A stretch of 64,000 bases of DNA, taken from positions 141,190 to 205,189 of the forward strand of contig JARKNW010000012.1 in assembly GCA_029976075.1 (NCBI GenBank). The letters are read 5' to 3'. The stretch comes from Pleomorphomonas sp. (GTDB lineage Bacteria > Pseudomonadota > Alphaproteobacteria > Rhizobiales > Pleomorphomonadaceae). Position 1 is the stretch's first letter, and every line of letters begins with the position of its first letter. Under the pieces are notes generated by a model. It did not search any database and was not told where the DNA came from. It saw nothing but the letters and a program-made list of their open reading frames with translations. Of the stretch, positions 35,577 through 44,725 are shown in pieces. The translations under genes were made by a program, and so were the position numbers.

Positions 35577-35923
35577 CAGGTCTCTCCAATCCGCCGGTGC
35601 CGGGCCCTCCCGGCCGCGCGGCTCCACGTTTCCTCCGGCCAACCACCCCAACGGCTAGGAGGCGGCCCATTTTCTTGCTTCGGGCCGCGACACGATCCAT
35701 GAGACCGCCGCAAGCCCGTTCTGCATGTTGTGACGGTTCAAAGCAGGTGACAAGCCCTGAGTGCGGTTGAAAATGGCTTTGGCGCCGAGCTTTCCCGCCG
35801 ATGCGACCAAAGACGGAAGCCCCCCTGCGCCCGATCGGCCGCCGCCGCTTCCGCGCGCCGTCCGATCCCGATATAGCTTGCCCTTGGGGCCAACAACAGG
35901 CTCTGCCGAAACGAGAGAAAACA
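35577..35923. other. Divergent intergenic region, shared 11-mer, no gene
   Basis: A 347-base gap between the aldolase operon (minus) and the flavoprotein gene (plus). It holds AAAATGGCTTT at 35770-35780, identical to the core of the inverted repeat at 31910-31928, inside TTGAAAATGGCTTTGG. CGATATAGCTT near 35868 could serve as a -10 for the flavoprotein gene. No RNA gene is evident. Confidence 0.4.
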
Positions 35924-37138
35924 ATGAGCGATTCCATTGTCATCATTGGCGCCGGACAAGGCGCGGCAGCCTTCGCCGGCAAGCTTCGGGCGCTCGGTTC
36001 GGATCGGCCCATAACGATTGTCGGCAACGAGCCGGTACTACCCTATCAACGGCCACCGCTCTCCAAGAAATACCTGATCGGCGAGGCAACCTTCGACCGA
36101 TTGCTGCTGAAGCCGCCGGCTTGGTACGAGACCAACGCTGTGACTGTCCTGACAGGCCGCCGGGCCATCGCGATCAACCGGACGAAGCGCGTGATCGTTC
36201 TGGACCAGGGCGTGGAACTGCCCTACGCGACCCTGGTGTTGGCCACCGGCGCCACACCGCGCCGGCTGCCGGCCGCGATCGGTGGCGATCTTCAAGGCGT
36301 GTTCACGCTGCGCGACAAGGCCGATGCCGATGCCCTGATGGCCGACTTCCAACCCCGCCGCCGCCTGCTGGTCATCGGCGGCGGCTACGTCGGTCTGGAG
36401 ACGGCGGCTGTGGCCAGAACGCGCGGCCTCGAAGTCACCGTCGTCGAACTCGCCGATCGCATCCTTAAGCGCGTCGCTGCTCCGGGGACTGCCAACCTCG
36501 TCCGAGAACTGCACAAAGGCCATGGCGTCGCTATTCTGGAGAACTCCGCCATCGTTCGCCTCATCGGTGTCGACGGTCACCTCACCGTTGCCGAACTGAC
36601 GGATGGGCGGACAATCAGCATCGATCTCGCGGTCATCGGAATTGGTGTGTCGCCAAATGTCGCGCTGGCCGAAGCGGCGGGGCTTGCCGTCGAAGACGGT
36701 ATCATCGTCGATGAGTTCGCACGCACCTCCGATCCGGATATCCTGGCCGTGGGCGACTGTGCTCGCTTTCCCTACGGCGATCGCCTGATCCGTCTCGAAT
36801 CGGTGCAGAATGCTTTCGATCAGGGCGAAGCCGCCGCCGCTGCCCTTATTGGAGCAGGTGGCGCCTACGCGCCGCAGCCGTGGTTCTGGTCCGACCAGTA
36901 CGATGCCAAATTGCAGATCGCCGGCCTTCATCACGGCTATGACGACACGCTGGCAACCGATGGACCTCGTCCCGGCAGCCACGCCATCTGGTATTTCGCG
37001 CAAGGGGCGATGATTGCCGTCGATGCCCTCAACTTCCCTGCAGCCTTCGTGACCGCCAAGAAGCTCCTGGAAGCCGGCAAGCGCGTCTGTCGCCTCGACA
37101 TCGAGACGAAGCCGCTCAAGGAATTGATATCTCAATAA
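35924..37138 (+). CDS. FAD/NAD(P)-binding ferredoxin/rubredoxin reductase-like flavoprotein
   Basis: A 404-residue reductase of the putidaredoxin/rhodocoxin reductase class. FAD-binding IVIIGAGQGAAAFAGKLRALG starts the protein, followed by PYQRPPLSKKYL, the ATGATPRRLP turn, the NAD(P) Rossmann motif LLVIGGGYVGLETAAVARTRG, and the FAD-contacting DILAVGDCARFPY. The C-terminal domain shows PWFWSDQYDAKLQIAG, typical of this subgroup. It normally reduces a [2Fe-2S] ferredoxin serving a P450 or Rieske oxygenase, but no ferredoxin or oxygenase gene is adjacent. The start at MSDSIVIIG follows an ACGAGAGAAA leader. Confidence 0.92.
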   Translation: MSDSIVIIGAGQGAAAFAGKLRALGSDRPITIVGNEPVLPYQRPPLSKKYLIGEATFDRLLLKPPAWYETNAVTVLTGRRAIAINRTKRVIVLDQGVELPYATLVLATGATPRRLPAAIGGDLQGVFTLRDKADADALMADFQPRRRLLVIGGGYVGLETAAVARTRGLEVTVVELADRILKRVAAPGTANLVRELHKGHGVAILENSAIVRLIGVDGHLTVAELTDGRTISIDLAVIGIGVSPNVALAEAAGLAVEDGIIVDEFARTSDPDILAVGDCARFPYGDRLIRLESVQNAFDQGEAAAAALIGAGGAYAPQPWFWSDQYDAKLQIAGLHHGYDDTLATDGPRPGSHAIWYFAQGAMIAVDALNFPAAFVTAKKLLEAGKRVCRLDIETKPLKELISQ

Positions 37139-37365
37139 ATGAAATGGGGCTCGGGCCGCCCTCGACGCAAGAACATTACGAGAGCGGACCCGGTGTCCAT
37201 CCGGACCGGCCGGCTACGCGCGACCTGATGCCGACGCAGAGGAGTTTCGTCGATCATGGTTGCGATTCGGTTTCCGGCCGCAATTTTGCCCGCTTCAACA
37301 TATGGCGCCCCATAGGGCAGGTAAGGTCTATATGTTGAATATCCCGGCAGCCCGCCACCGCTTGT

Positions 37366-37380
37366 GTTGCAAATTGCAAC
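37366..37380. repeat. Short perfect palindrome near the end of gpsA
   Basis: GTTGCAA and TTGCAAC flank a single central A. It lies 12 bases beyond the gpsA stop, between convergent genes, and has no U-tract, so it is not an obvious terminator. The remaining intergenic sequence (37139-37392) holds nothing else I recognise. Confidence 0.4.
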
Positions 37381-37392
37381 GGTCGGGCAGCT

Positions 37393-38376
37393 TCAGATGA
37401 CATTTTCCCGTTTGAGCGGGCGCGCCATCAGCCGATCGACCGCATCATCGACGGAAAGATGGCCCGCCAGCACCTCGGCGACCGCCAGCATGATCGGGAC
37501 ATCGACCGAGAACTCGGCAGCCTTCTGAACGGCGATGCCGACTGTGGCCGCCCCTTCGGCCAGCTTGCCAAAACCCGCCGGCTGATCGCCCCGGCCGATG
37601 CCCAGACCGAAAGAATAATTGCGCGACTGCACGGAGGAACAGGTCAGCATCAGGTCGCCGAAGCCCGAGAGCCCCATCAGGGTCTCGGCTTCAGCACCAA
37701 AGGCGGCGGCCAACCGCCGCATCTCCACGAAGCCGCGCGTGATGACGGCGGCTTGCGCGGAGGCGCCGAGCCCGCGACCTGCGACGATACCGGCAGCAAT
37801 TGCCAGGACATTCTTCAATGCCCCGCCCAACTCGACGCCAGCGACATCCGTGGCGGCATAGGGGCGGAAAGCAGGACCGGCAAGCCGGCGAGCGATGACG
37901 TCGGCAAGCGCGGCATCGCCCGCGGCGATGGTGACCGCCGTCGGCAGACCACGCGCCACGTCGTCGGCAAACCCCGGCCCCGATAGCACGGCCACCTTTC
38001 GACCCGGCAGCGCGGCCGCGATCGCCATCGACGGACGCATGCCGGTTGCCTGTTCGATTCCCTTGGCGCAGGAAACGATGACCACCTCCGACCCCAGGAT
38101 GCCGGAAAGCGCCGTCGCCGCCGACCGGCAGGCTTGTGCGGGAACGGCAAGCAGCAGCAAGTCGACTGCGGCAAGAAGCGCGGGATCCGCACACGCCATC
38201 ACAGTCGCCGGGAAGACGGCATCCGGAAGATGCTGGCTCCGCCGCGTGGCATTCAAGCGTGTTGCATCCCCAGCATTCCGACCGCAGAGGATGACTTCCG
38301 CGCCGGCGCGGGCTGCCGTCAGCGCCAGCGCAGAACCCCAGGCGCCGGCACCATAGACCCCGATGGTATCCGTCAT
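37393..38376 (-). CDS. gpsA: NAD(P)H-dependent glycerol-3-phosphate dehydrogenase
   Basis: Reduces dihydroxyacetone phosphate to sn-glycerol 3-phosphate for phospholipid synthesis; 327 residues. The N-terminal Rossmann motif is [21 protein letters not shown]. The catalytic-domain signature [25 protein letters not shown] contains the active Lys, and [29 protein letters not shown] is typical. It overlaps the tsaD stop by 4 bases (ATGA). The pairing tsaD-gpsA is common in Hyphomicrobiales. Confidence 0.96.
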   Translation of the reverse strand: MTDTIGVYGAGAWGSALALTAARAGAEVILCGRNAGDATRLNATRRSQHLPDAVFPATVMACADPALLAAVDLLLLAVPAQACRSAATALSGILGSEVVIVSCAKGIEQATGMRPSMAIAAALPGRKVAVLSGPGFADDVARGLPTAVTIAAGDAALADVIARRLAGPAFRPYAATDVAGVELGGALKNVLAIAAGIVAGRGLGASAQAAVITRGFVEMRRLAAAFGAEAETLMGLSGFGDLMLTCSSVQSRNYSFGLGIGRGDQPAGFGKLAEGAATVGIAVQKAAEFSVDVPIMLAVAEVLAGHLSVDDAVDRLMARPLKRENVI

Positions 38377-39470
38377 ACCTTCGCCCCCAACCGGCCGTGG
38401 CCGACAAGCGGCACGGCGATGTCATCGAGAGGCCAGCGCGGCCGCGCCGCAACTTCGAAGCCATCGGTATGCCCAAGCGCCAGCCGCTCGGCACCAGCCC
38501 AGGCGATCATGGCACCATTATCGGTGCAGAGGTTGCCAGGTGGCACGACAAGGCGGCCGTCGAGGCCGTTCATCAAGGCATCGAGCCGACTGCGAATCGC
38601 CTTGTTGGCGGCAACTCCACCAGCAACGACCAGAACCGGCGGGCGGCCATCGGGAAGCGTTTCGGCAAAGCGGCGCACCGCAAAGCCGACGCGGTCGGCC
38701 ACCACATCAGATACCGCGGCCTGGAACGAAGCGCAGATGTCGGCAACATCCTGCCGGGAAAGCGGGGCCAAGGCCTCGGCTTCATGGCGCACAGCCGTCT
38801 TGAGTCCGGAAAACGAGAAATTCGGCTCTTCCCGCCCGATGAGCGGTCGAGGCAATGCAACGCGGACCGGATCGCCTTCGGCGGCCATTTTCTCCACAGC
38901 CGGCCCACCGGGATAGCCGAGTTGCAACAGCTTGGCCGTCTTGTCGAACGCCTCGCCGAGTGCGTCGTCGATCGTCGTACCGATGCGCGTGTAGTGGCCG
39001 ATGCCATCGACCCTCAGGATCTGGCTATGGCCGCCGGACACCAGAAGCAGCAAATAGGGGAACTCGACGTGGTGGGTAAGGCGCGCGGTAAGCGCATGAC
39101 CCTCGAGATGGTTCACCGCGACAAGGGGCTTTCTGGCCGCATAGGCCAGCGCCTTGGCGGTGGTGAGTCCAATCAGCACACCGCCGATCAGGCCCGGGCC
39201 AGCGGTCGCCGCCACCGCGTCGACATCGGCAAGCGAAAGCCCCGCCTCGGCAAGCGCCGCCACGACCAGACCATCCATCACCTCGACGTGGGCGCGGGCG
39301 GCAATCTCGGGGACGACGCCGCCAAAAGCCGCGTGTTCCTCGATCTGCGAGAAGACGACGTTGGAGAGAATTTCGCCCGATCCATCGGAGTGCCGTCGCA
39401 CCACGGCTGCAGCGGTCTCGTCGCAGGAGCTTTCGAGGCCGAGAACGACGAGGTCCCTGAGGTCGCCCAT
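38373..39470 (-). CDS. tsaD: tRNA N6-adenosine threonylcarbamoyltransferase TsaD
   Basis: Transfers the threonylcarbamoyl group to A37 of ANN-decoding tRNAs together with TsaB and TsaE; 365 residues. ASKHA-fold start [19 protein letters not shown], the metal-binding HxxxH in [57 protein letters not shown] and [16 protein letters not shown] are all present. Start chosen at [10 protein letters not shown], as upstream in-frame codons give a non-homologous extension toward the hemC promoter. Divergent from hemC, as in many rhizobia. Confidence 0.95.
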   Translation of the reverse strand: MGDLRDLVVLGLESSCDETAAAVVRRHSDGSGEILSNVVFSQIEEHAAFGGVVPEIAARAHVEVMDGLVVAALAEAGLSLADVDAVAATAGPGLIGGVLIGLTTAKALAYAARKPLVAVNHLEGHALTARLTHHVEFPYLLLLVSGGHSQILRVDGIGHYTRIGTTIDDALGEAFDKTAKLLQLGYPGGPAVEKMAAEGDPVRVALPRPLIGREEPNFSFSGLKTAVRHEAEALAPLSRQDVADICASFQAAVSDVVADRVGFAVRRFAETLPDGRPPVLVVAGGVAANKAIRSRLDALMNGLDGRLVVPPGNLCTDNGAMIAWAGAERLALGHTDGFEVAARPRWPLDDIAVPLVGHGRLGAKV

Positions 39471-39662
39471 CCTGGTCACTCCATCTCTGCCGGGGTCGGC
39501 CCGTCCGGAAAGGCCAGACCCAAGAACACGTTGCCTCGCGGCGCTCCATGGTCCAAGTGTTGCCATGGCAAGGCGAGACGTTAGGGACGATTCGTCGCTG
39601 TCTCCGAACGTCGGCCGGCCGACGCCTTCGTTTCACGGCTCTATCACACGGGGAGCGAACCG

Positions 39663-40583
39663 GTGCAACCAAAACCCATCCGCCTCGGCACACGCGGCAG
39701 CCCGCTCGCCCTCGCCCAGGCCCACGAGGTGCGCGACCGCCTGATCGCCGCCTGGGGTGCGAATGCACCGGAGGTCGAGATCATCCCGATCAGCACGGCC
39801 GGCGACCGCATCCAGGATCGCCCCCTTGCCGAGGTTGGGGGCAAGGGGCTGTTCACGGAAGAAATCGAAGCCGGCCTCCTGAGCGGAGCGCTCGACATTG
39901 CGGTTCATTCCTCCAAGGACATGCCGACGGTACTTCCCGAGGGCCTCATACTCGGTCATTTCCTGGAACGCGAGGATGCCCGCGACGCCTTCGTATCGCT
40001 GAAGCACCGCACCCTGGCCGAGTTGCCCGAGGGAGCCGTGGTCGGCACCGCCTCCCTGAGACGGGCGGCCATCGTGCGACGCCTCCGGCCCGACGTCGTC
40101 GTCGTACCTTATCGCGGCAACGTCCAGACTCGGCTCCGCAAGCTCGGCGAAGGCATCGCCGACGCAACGCTGCTGGCCGTCGCCGGCCTGAAGCGGCTCG
40201 GCATGCTGGAAGTCGCCACCGAGATCCTCGACGTAGAGTCTTTCCCTCCCGCCGTCGGGCAGGGAGCCATCTGCATTGAAAGTCGCGAGGAGGATGCGCG
40301 GATCGCCGACCTGCTGGCGCCGATCCACCACGCGCCGACCGCCATCGCGCTTGCAGCGGAGCGGGCTTACCTTGCTCGACTGGACGGGTCGTGCCGGACG
40401 CCGATCGCCGGTCATGCCCTGGTGACCGGCGATCGTGTCGATCTTCACGGCCTGATCCTGACGCCGGACGGAAGCGTTGCCCACGAAGGTCGGGAAAGCG
40501 GCGCCGACCCGGAAGGCGTCGGCGATCGCCTAGGTGCCCGCTTGGCCGCACTGGCCGGGCCGGGTTTCTTTAGCGGGAGCTAG
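39663..40583 (+). CDS. hemC: Porphobilinogen deaminase (hydroxymethylbilane synthase)
   Basis: Polymerises four porphobilinogens into hydroxymethylbilane for heme synthesis; 306 residues. A GTG start precedes [19 protein letters not shown]. The catalytic Asp86 lies in [10 protein letters not shown], the arginine-rich cofactor-binding region is [15 protein letters not shown] and [12 protein letters not shown], and dipyrromethane-attaching Cys244 lies in [14 protein letters not shown]. The next frame, hemD-mic60, begins after only 3 bases, so translation is closely linked. Confidence 0.96.
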   Translation: MQPKPIRLGTRGSPLALAQAHEVRDRLIAAWGANAPEVEIIPISTAGDRIQDRPLAEVGGKGLFTEEIEAGLLSGALDIAVHSSKDMPTVLPEGLILGHFLEREDARDAFVSLKHRTLAELPEGAVVGTASLRRAAIVRRLRPDVVVVPYRGNVQTRLRKLGEGIADATLLAVAGLKRLGMLEVATEILDVESFPPAVGQGAICIESREEDARIADLLAPIHHAPTAIALAAERAYLARLDGSCRTPIAGHALVTGDRVDLHGLILTPDGSVAHEGRESGADPEGVGDRLGARLAALAGPGFFSGS

Positions 40584-40586
40584 GCG

Positions 40587-42746
40587 ATGGTTCTCCTCGT
40601 CCTCCGTCCGGAACCGCAGGCGAGCGACATGGTGGCGGCGCTCGCCACGCGAGGCGTTCCGGCTCTCGCCGAGCCGATGCTGACCATCGAGCCGGCAGAC
40701 AACCCGACAGGTCGGATCCAGTCGGCCGATGCCGAGGCTGAAGCACTCATTCTGACGTCGCGCCAGACGGTTGCCATCCTGAAGGGAGCCGATGGACTGG
40801 AAGCGCTGACCCGATTACCGGTGATAGCCGTCGGCGCGGGAACGGCCCACGATGCTCGCGCCGCAGGGTTCACCGACGTTCGTTCGGCCGATGGCAATGC
40901 CGATGATCTCGTCGATCTCGTCGCGCGCACCGGCTTCCATCGCCTTGTCCATGCCGGCGGCCGCGACAAGGCGGGCGACATCGCCGGCCGGCTCGGCGGG
41001 CTCGGTGTCGCGGTGGCCGAGGCCGAACTCTACCGCGCCGAACCTCGGCAAGATCTCGCTCCGGAAGTGGCCACGGCCTTCGACGAAGGACGCATTACAG
41101 GCCTGATTGTTGCCTCCAGGCGCTCGGCGCAAGCTTTCGTTGATCTAGTGGTCGCTATGAAGTGGGAGACGCGCCTTTCTCGTCTTGGCGCGGCTGCCCT
41201 GTCGGAGGCGGCGGCAGCGCCACTCAGCGGCCGTGTGGCTGAACTCGTCGTGGCGTCGGAACCTACCGGTCCGGCACTCGTTGAAGCCAGCGTTGCGCTC
41301 GCTGCGCGGCTGCGCGAAACTGCCGGCGGCGAGCTTGAAGCGGAGGGACTTGAGACCATGGTATCCGAAGACCATCGCAAGGACGCCGCTGGCCGGCGCA
41401 ATCGCCCGAAAGCTCCCGTCATCGACCTTGAAGCAACCGAAGTGACGAAGGCGGCCCAGCCGCCCAAGCCACCGCAGGAACCACCGCGTGAGCCGCCTGT
41501 TCCGGAGCCGCCCGCGCCGAAGCCACCGGGCCCCGAAAAGCCGATCATCGAGCCGCCGGGGCCGGACGTACCGCCGATCCGGCCACCGGAAGAACAACCA
41601 CCGTTTGGTGACCCGCCGGGTCCGGACGTCCCGCCCAATACGCCGCCAGACGAACAACCGCCGCTCGGAGACCCACCGCTGGACAATCCCATGCTGGGTT
41701 CGGAAAAAGCCGAAAATGCCAAGGTGGCGGAAGCCGCAGCGGCGCCACGCACCGACCGTCCGAGCCAGTTCAAGGCATTCCTGCCCCTCCTAGGGGCAGG
41801 TCTCGCGGGCGGCTGTGTCGCCGCCGTCCTGTTGCTCGCCGCAATGCCACGCTCCAGCGAGCGCTCAGAGGCCGGCAGCGTCGACCCGGCAACCTTGGAG
41901 GTGCGGCTCGGAGAGGTAGCCGATCGGCTGGCTGCCGGACAGACCGCGACGGATACATTGGCAGGACGGATTGCCTCGCTCGAGGCAAAAGAAGCGCCCG
42001 TCGTCGACCTCGCCCCGCTCGGGGCCCGCATCGACGAACTCGCCGCTCGCCTGGGCGCTGCCGAGAAGGCAGCTGCCACCAAGCCGACTGTTGACCCCGC
42101 CATGATCGCCGCGCTCGAAAGTCGGCTTTCCGAACTCGGGGCGAGACTGGACGCGCTGAAGGTGGAAAACTCAACGGCGGCCGCGCGGCTCGCCACCATT
42201 GAAGAACGCATCGCCAACGCTCCGAAGGGAGGCGAGATTGCCGCCCTGTCGCTCGCCCTCACATCGCTGTCCGGAAAGATCGATGCCGGCTTGCCGTTTG
42301 CAACCGATCTTGCCGTGGTTGCAGCTGCCGCTCCCGACCTGCCCGGCCTTGATGACCTCGGCCGATTCGCGGCCAAGGGTGTACCGACCCGTGACCGACT
42401 GCTGGCCACGCTGCCTGTCGACGCGATGCTGGCCCGGCGGCCGGTGGAAGCCGGCAAAGGCTGGGTGGATGGCTTCTTCGACAGCGCCAAGTCTCTGATC
42501 AACTACCGCGAGACCGGGCCAGCGACCACTGATCCGGCATCGAGCGCCGTCGAGGCGATCCGTGAGGCTTTGAAGCGCGGCGACGCCACTGCCGCCAAGG
42601 CGGCGGCCGACACCCTGCCCGCCTGGGCACGCGCGCCGGCCGAGAGTTGGCTTGCCGATCTCGATGCCCGCGTTCGTGTCGACGCTGGGGTGAAGGCCAT
42701 CTCCGCACGTATTGTCGACCGTCTGTCGGTGCCCGCCACCAACTGA
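40587..42746 (+). CDS. hemD: HemD (uroporphyrinogen-III synthase) - Mic60/mitofilin-like fusion frame
   Basis: One uninterrupted 719-residue frame covers two products that are separate genes in many relatives. Residues 1 to about 245 form a HemD domain (LRPEPQASDMVAALATRG, ALILTSRQTVAIL, HAGGRDKAGDIAGRLG), which cyclises hydroxymethylbilane. From about 258 comes a Mic60-like protein: polar linker, proline-rich region 292-367 with a tandem 20-residue repeat, one membrane span (about 397-420), predicted coiled coil (about 430-560) and a C-terminal mitofilin signature (DPASSAVEAIREALKRGDATAAKAAADTLPAWARAP). Met258 (base 41358) has GGAGGG ten bases upstream, so the Mic60 part may also start independently. 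Alphaproteobacterial Mic60 shapes intracytoplasmic membranes and is usually linked to hem genes. Confidence 0.9.
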   Translation: MVLLVLRPEPQASDMVAALATRGVPALAEPMLTIEPADNPTGRIQSADAEAEALILTSRQTVAILKGADGLEALTRLPVIAVGAGTAHDARAAGFTDVRSADGNADDLVDLVARTGFHRLVHAGGRDKAGDIAGRLGGLGVAVAEAELYRAEPRQDLAPEVATAFDEGRITGLIVASRRSAQAFVDLVVAMKWETRLSRLGAAALSEAAAAPLSGRVAELVVASEPTGPALVEASVALAARLRETAGGELEAEGLETMVSEDHRKDAAGRRNRPKAPVIDLEATEVTKAAQPPKPPQEPPREPPVPEPPAPKPPGPEKPIIEPPGPDVPPIRPPEEQPPFGDPPGPDVPPNTPPDEQPPLGDPPLDNPMLGSEKAENAKVAEAAAAPRTDRPSQFKAFLPLLGAGLAGGCVAAVLLLAAMPRSSERSEAGSVDPATLEVRLGEVADRLAAGQTATDTLAGRIASLEAKEAPVVDLAPLGARIDELAARLGAAEKAAATKPTVDPAMIAALESRLSELGARLDALKVENSTAAARLATIEERIANAPKGGEIAALSLALTSLSGKIDAGLPFATDLAVVAAAAPDLPGLDDLGRFAAKGVPTRDRLLATLPVDAMLARRPVEAGKGWVDGFFDSAKSLINYRETGPATTDPASSAVEAIREALKRGDATAAKAAADTLPAWARAPAESWLADLDARVRVDAGVKAISARIVDRLSVPATN
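41342..41360 (+). promoter_or_regulatory. Internal ribosome site and start for the Mic60 part
   Basis: GGAGGG at 41342-41347 lies 10 bases before the in-frame ATG at 41358, inside the hemD-mic60 frame. The Met begins MVSEDHRKDAAGR, which looks like the start of stand-alone rhizobial mic60 products followed by VIDLEATEV. This could yield a free 462-residue Mic60 besides the 719-residue fusion. Confidence 0.55.
41553..41672 (+). repeat. Two 60-bp tandem repeats in the proline-rich linker
   Basis: Units 41553-41612 and 41613-41672 encode PPGPDVPPIRPPEEQPPFGD and PPGPDVPPNTPPDEQPPLGD. They differ at four residues and several silent bases, so the duplication is not very recent. They form most of the rigid proline-rich stretch before the membrane span of the Mic60 part. 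Confidence 0.9.
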
Positions 42747-42775
42747 TTCCGCCGCCGCATCGGAAAGGCTCCGAG

Positions 42776-44446
42776 ATGATCCGCATTCTCCTGTCGGTCG
42801 CCGCACTGTTCCTCGCTGTCCTCGCCTTCGATTGGCTGGGGGGCGTGCCGGTATCCGTCTCGGTCAGCTGGCCGGGCGGCGCCGCGGCGCCGCCGCTGCG
42901 CGTCGTCATCGTCGCGCTGCTGGTTCTCGCCGTCGTTCTGCTCGTCGTCTGGAAGCTGGTATCCGGTCTTTGGCGCGCACCGCGCGGGCTGCGCACCTAT
43001 TTTGCCGGCCGCCGCCGCGACCGCGGCTACCGCGCCCTGTCGCGCGGCATGATCGCCGTGGGATCGGGAGATTATCGTCTCGCCCAACGAGAAGCCGCCG
43101 AAGCCAACCGTTTTCTCGAAGGCGAACCGCTGGGGCTGTTGCTCGCCGCCCAGGCTGCCCAGCTCGAGGGGCGGAGCGATACTGCCCGACAGGCCTTCAC
43201 ACGCATGCTGAAGACACCGGAGACCCGGCTCCTCGGTCTTCGCGGGCTCTATATCGAAGCGACGCGTGCCGGCGAGGCCGCCGCCGCCCGCCAGTTCGCT
43301 GCCGAGGCGCAAAAGGAAAACCCCGCCCTTCCGTGGGCCGGCGCCGCGATGATGGACTACCTCTCCGCCGACAAGAACTGGAGCGAGGCGCTTGCCGTGC
43401 TCGACCAGAATGTCGCGGGGCGGCTGGTTGGCAAGGGCGATGCCAACCGTCTTCGGGCGGTGCTGCTGACCGCTCGCGCCCTCGAGATCGAGGATGGCGA
43501 GCCGGACAAGGCGAAGGCCTTCGCCCTCGAGGCACACAAGATCTCTCCGGATTTCGTACCGGCGGCCACCGTTGCCGCCCGCACGTTGGCCCGTCAGCTC
43601 GACACACGCCGCGCAGCCAAGGTGCTGGAAGCGACCTGGAGGCTCGCCCCTCATCCCGACCTCGCAACCGCCTACCTCCATTTGCGATCCGGCGATTCGG
43701 CGTGCGATCGCCTGAAGCGCGCCCGCATGTTGGAGAACCTCAAGCCGGTCCACCCGGAAGGCGCCGTAACCGTCGCGCGTGCCGCTCTCGATGCGCGCGA
43801 GTTCACTCTGGCACGAGAGGCACTTGCCAAGGCACTCCGCCAGGCACCGACCGAGCGCGTCTGCCTGATGATGGCCGAGCTCGAGGAAAACGAAACCGGT
43901 GACATCGGCCGCGTCCGCGAGTGGCTTGCGCGCGCCCTGCGAGCACCTCGCGACGCCGCATGGACCGCCGACGGCCTGGTGCTGGATGCCTGGCAGCCGC
44001 TTTCCCCGCTGTCCGGACGGCTCGACGCTGTGGAGTGGCGCGTCCCCGCAGAACGTGAGGCCGGCGAAGCGATCGACGGCGACGATCTGGCCGTTATTGC
44101 AGCCAAGCCGACCCCGCAAATTCACGCCGAAACGCCTGCGACAGAAGATGCGAACGAGGCGCCGCATACTCCGCCGCTCGTCTCGGAACCGAAAGACGAA
44201 TCTCCGGCTCCAACCGTCGCTCCGAGACAGGAAGCCATCCGAGCTGCGGCGAAAGGCGAACAGCCTGCTCCACAGATCGGTATGGCGGCCCCGACCAAGC
44301 CTGTAACTGGAGCCGAAACACCCGCGACGGTGGGTGGCCCGAGCATAGATCCGCTGGCAGTGCTGCCTCCACCACCGGACGATCCGGGTCCGGCCAACGG
44401 CAAAGGGCTTGCCCATAGCTTGGCGCCGCAGTCGCCCTTCTCCTGA
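42776..44446 (+). CDS. hemY: HemY-like membrane TPR protein
   Basis: A 556-residue protein of the HemY N-terminal domain family found after hemCD in proteobacteria; not protoporphyrinogen oxidase. Two N-terminal membrane segments (about 1-22 and 40-65) frame a short periplasmic loop, followed by TPR-like helical repeats (about 85-400) and a Pro/Ala/Glu-rich disordered C-terminus (about 430-556). The start MIRILLSVAALFLAVLAFDW follows AAAGG and lies 29 bases after the mic60 stop. It is the last gene of hemC-hemD/mic60-hemY. Its exact role in tetrapyrrole flux is unsettled. Confidence 0.9.
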   Translation: MIRILLSVAALFLAVLAFDWLGGVPVSVSVSWPGGAAAPPLRVVIVALLVLAVVLLVVWKLVSGLWRAPRGLRTYFAGRRRDRGYRALSRGMIAVGSGDYRLAQREAAEANRFLEGEPLGLLLAAQAAQLEGRSDTARQAFTRMLKTPETRLLGLRGLYIEATRAGEAAAARQFAAEAQKENPALPWAGAAMMDYLSADKNWSEALAVLDQNVAGRLVGKGDANRLRAVLLTARALEIEDGEPDKAKAFALEAHKISPDFVPAATVAARTLARQLDTRRAAKVLEATWRLAPHPDLATAYLHLRSGDSACDRLKRARMLENLKPVHPEGAVTVARAALDAREFTLAREALAKALRQAPTERVCLMMAELEENETGDIGRVREWLARALRAPRDAAWTADGLVLDAWQPLSPLSGRLDAVEWRVPAEREAGEAIDGDDLAVIAAKPTPQIHAETPATEDANEAPHTPPLVSEPKDESPAPTVAPRQEAIRAAAKGEQPAPQIGMAAPTKPVTGAETPATVGGPSIDPLAVLPPPPDDPGPANGKGLAHSLAPQSPFS

Positions 44447-44485
44447 GTCGATCGGCGCCGGCTTCATTTTCTTCGGAAGCGGTGC

Positions 44486-44514
44486 TTGAAATTAGCCAGC
44501 GATGCCGGTATCAA
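44486..44514 (+). promoter_or_regulatory. Promoter of tRNA-Thr
   Basis: TTGAAA (44486-44491) and TATCAA (44509-44514) are 17 bases apart and end 33 bases before the tRNA 5' end. Good match to a housekeeping sigma-70-type promoter at the right distance. Confidence 0.6.
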
Positions 44515-44547
44515 CGCCCCGTCTCGCGAGGGCAACCTCGCGCCGGC

Positions 44548-44623
44548 GCCGCACTAGCTCAGTTGGTAGAGCACGTCATTCGTAATGATGGGGTCGGCGG
44601 TTCGAATCCGTCGTGCGGCACCA
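44548..44623 (+). tRNA. tRNA-Thr(CGU)
   Basis: Cloverleaf of 76 bases including an encoded CCA. Acceptor GCCGCAC pairs with GTGCGGC; D-arm GCTCAGTTGGTAGAGC; anticodon stem CGTCA/TGATG around loop TTCGTAA, giving anticodon CGT; T-arm GGCGGTTCGAATCCGTC. A short T-run follows directly (CCATTTTT), probably the terminator. Confidence 0.96.
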
Positions 44624-44725
44624 TTTTTCCAATCAATTGCAAAGTCCGCGAACACGCCGATGCGCGTGGCCGATGACGCATTGAATTCTTGGCGCCGCCG
44701 CCCGTCCCGGCAGCGCCAAGTATGA

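Noticed and set aside
42776..44446. Protoporphyrinogen oxidase HemY
   Set aside because: No FAD-binding Rossmann motif. This is the unrelated membrane TPR protein that shares the name HemY.
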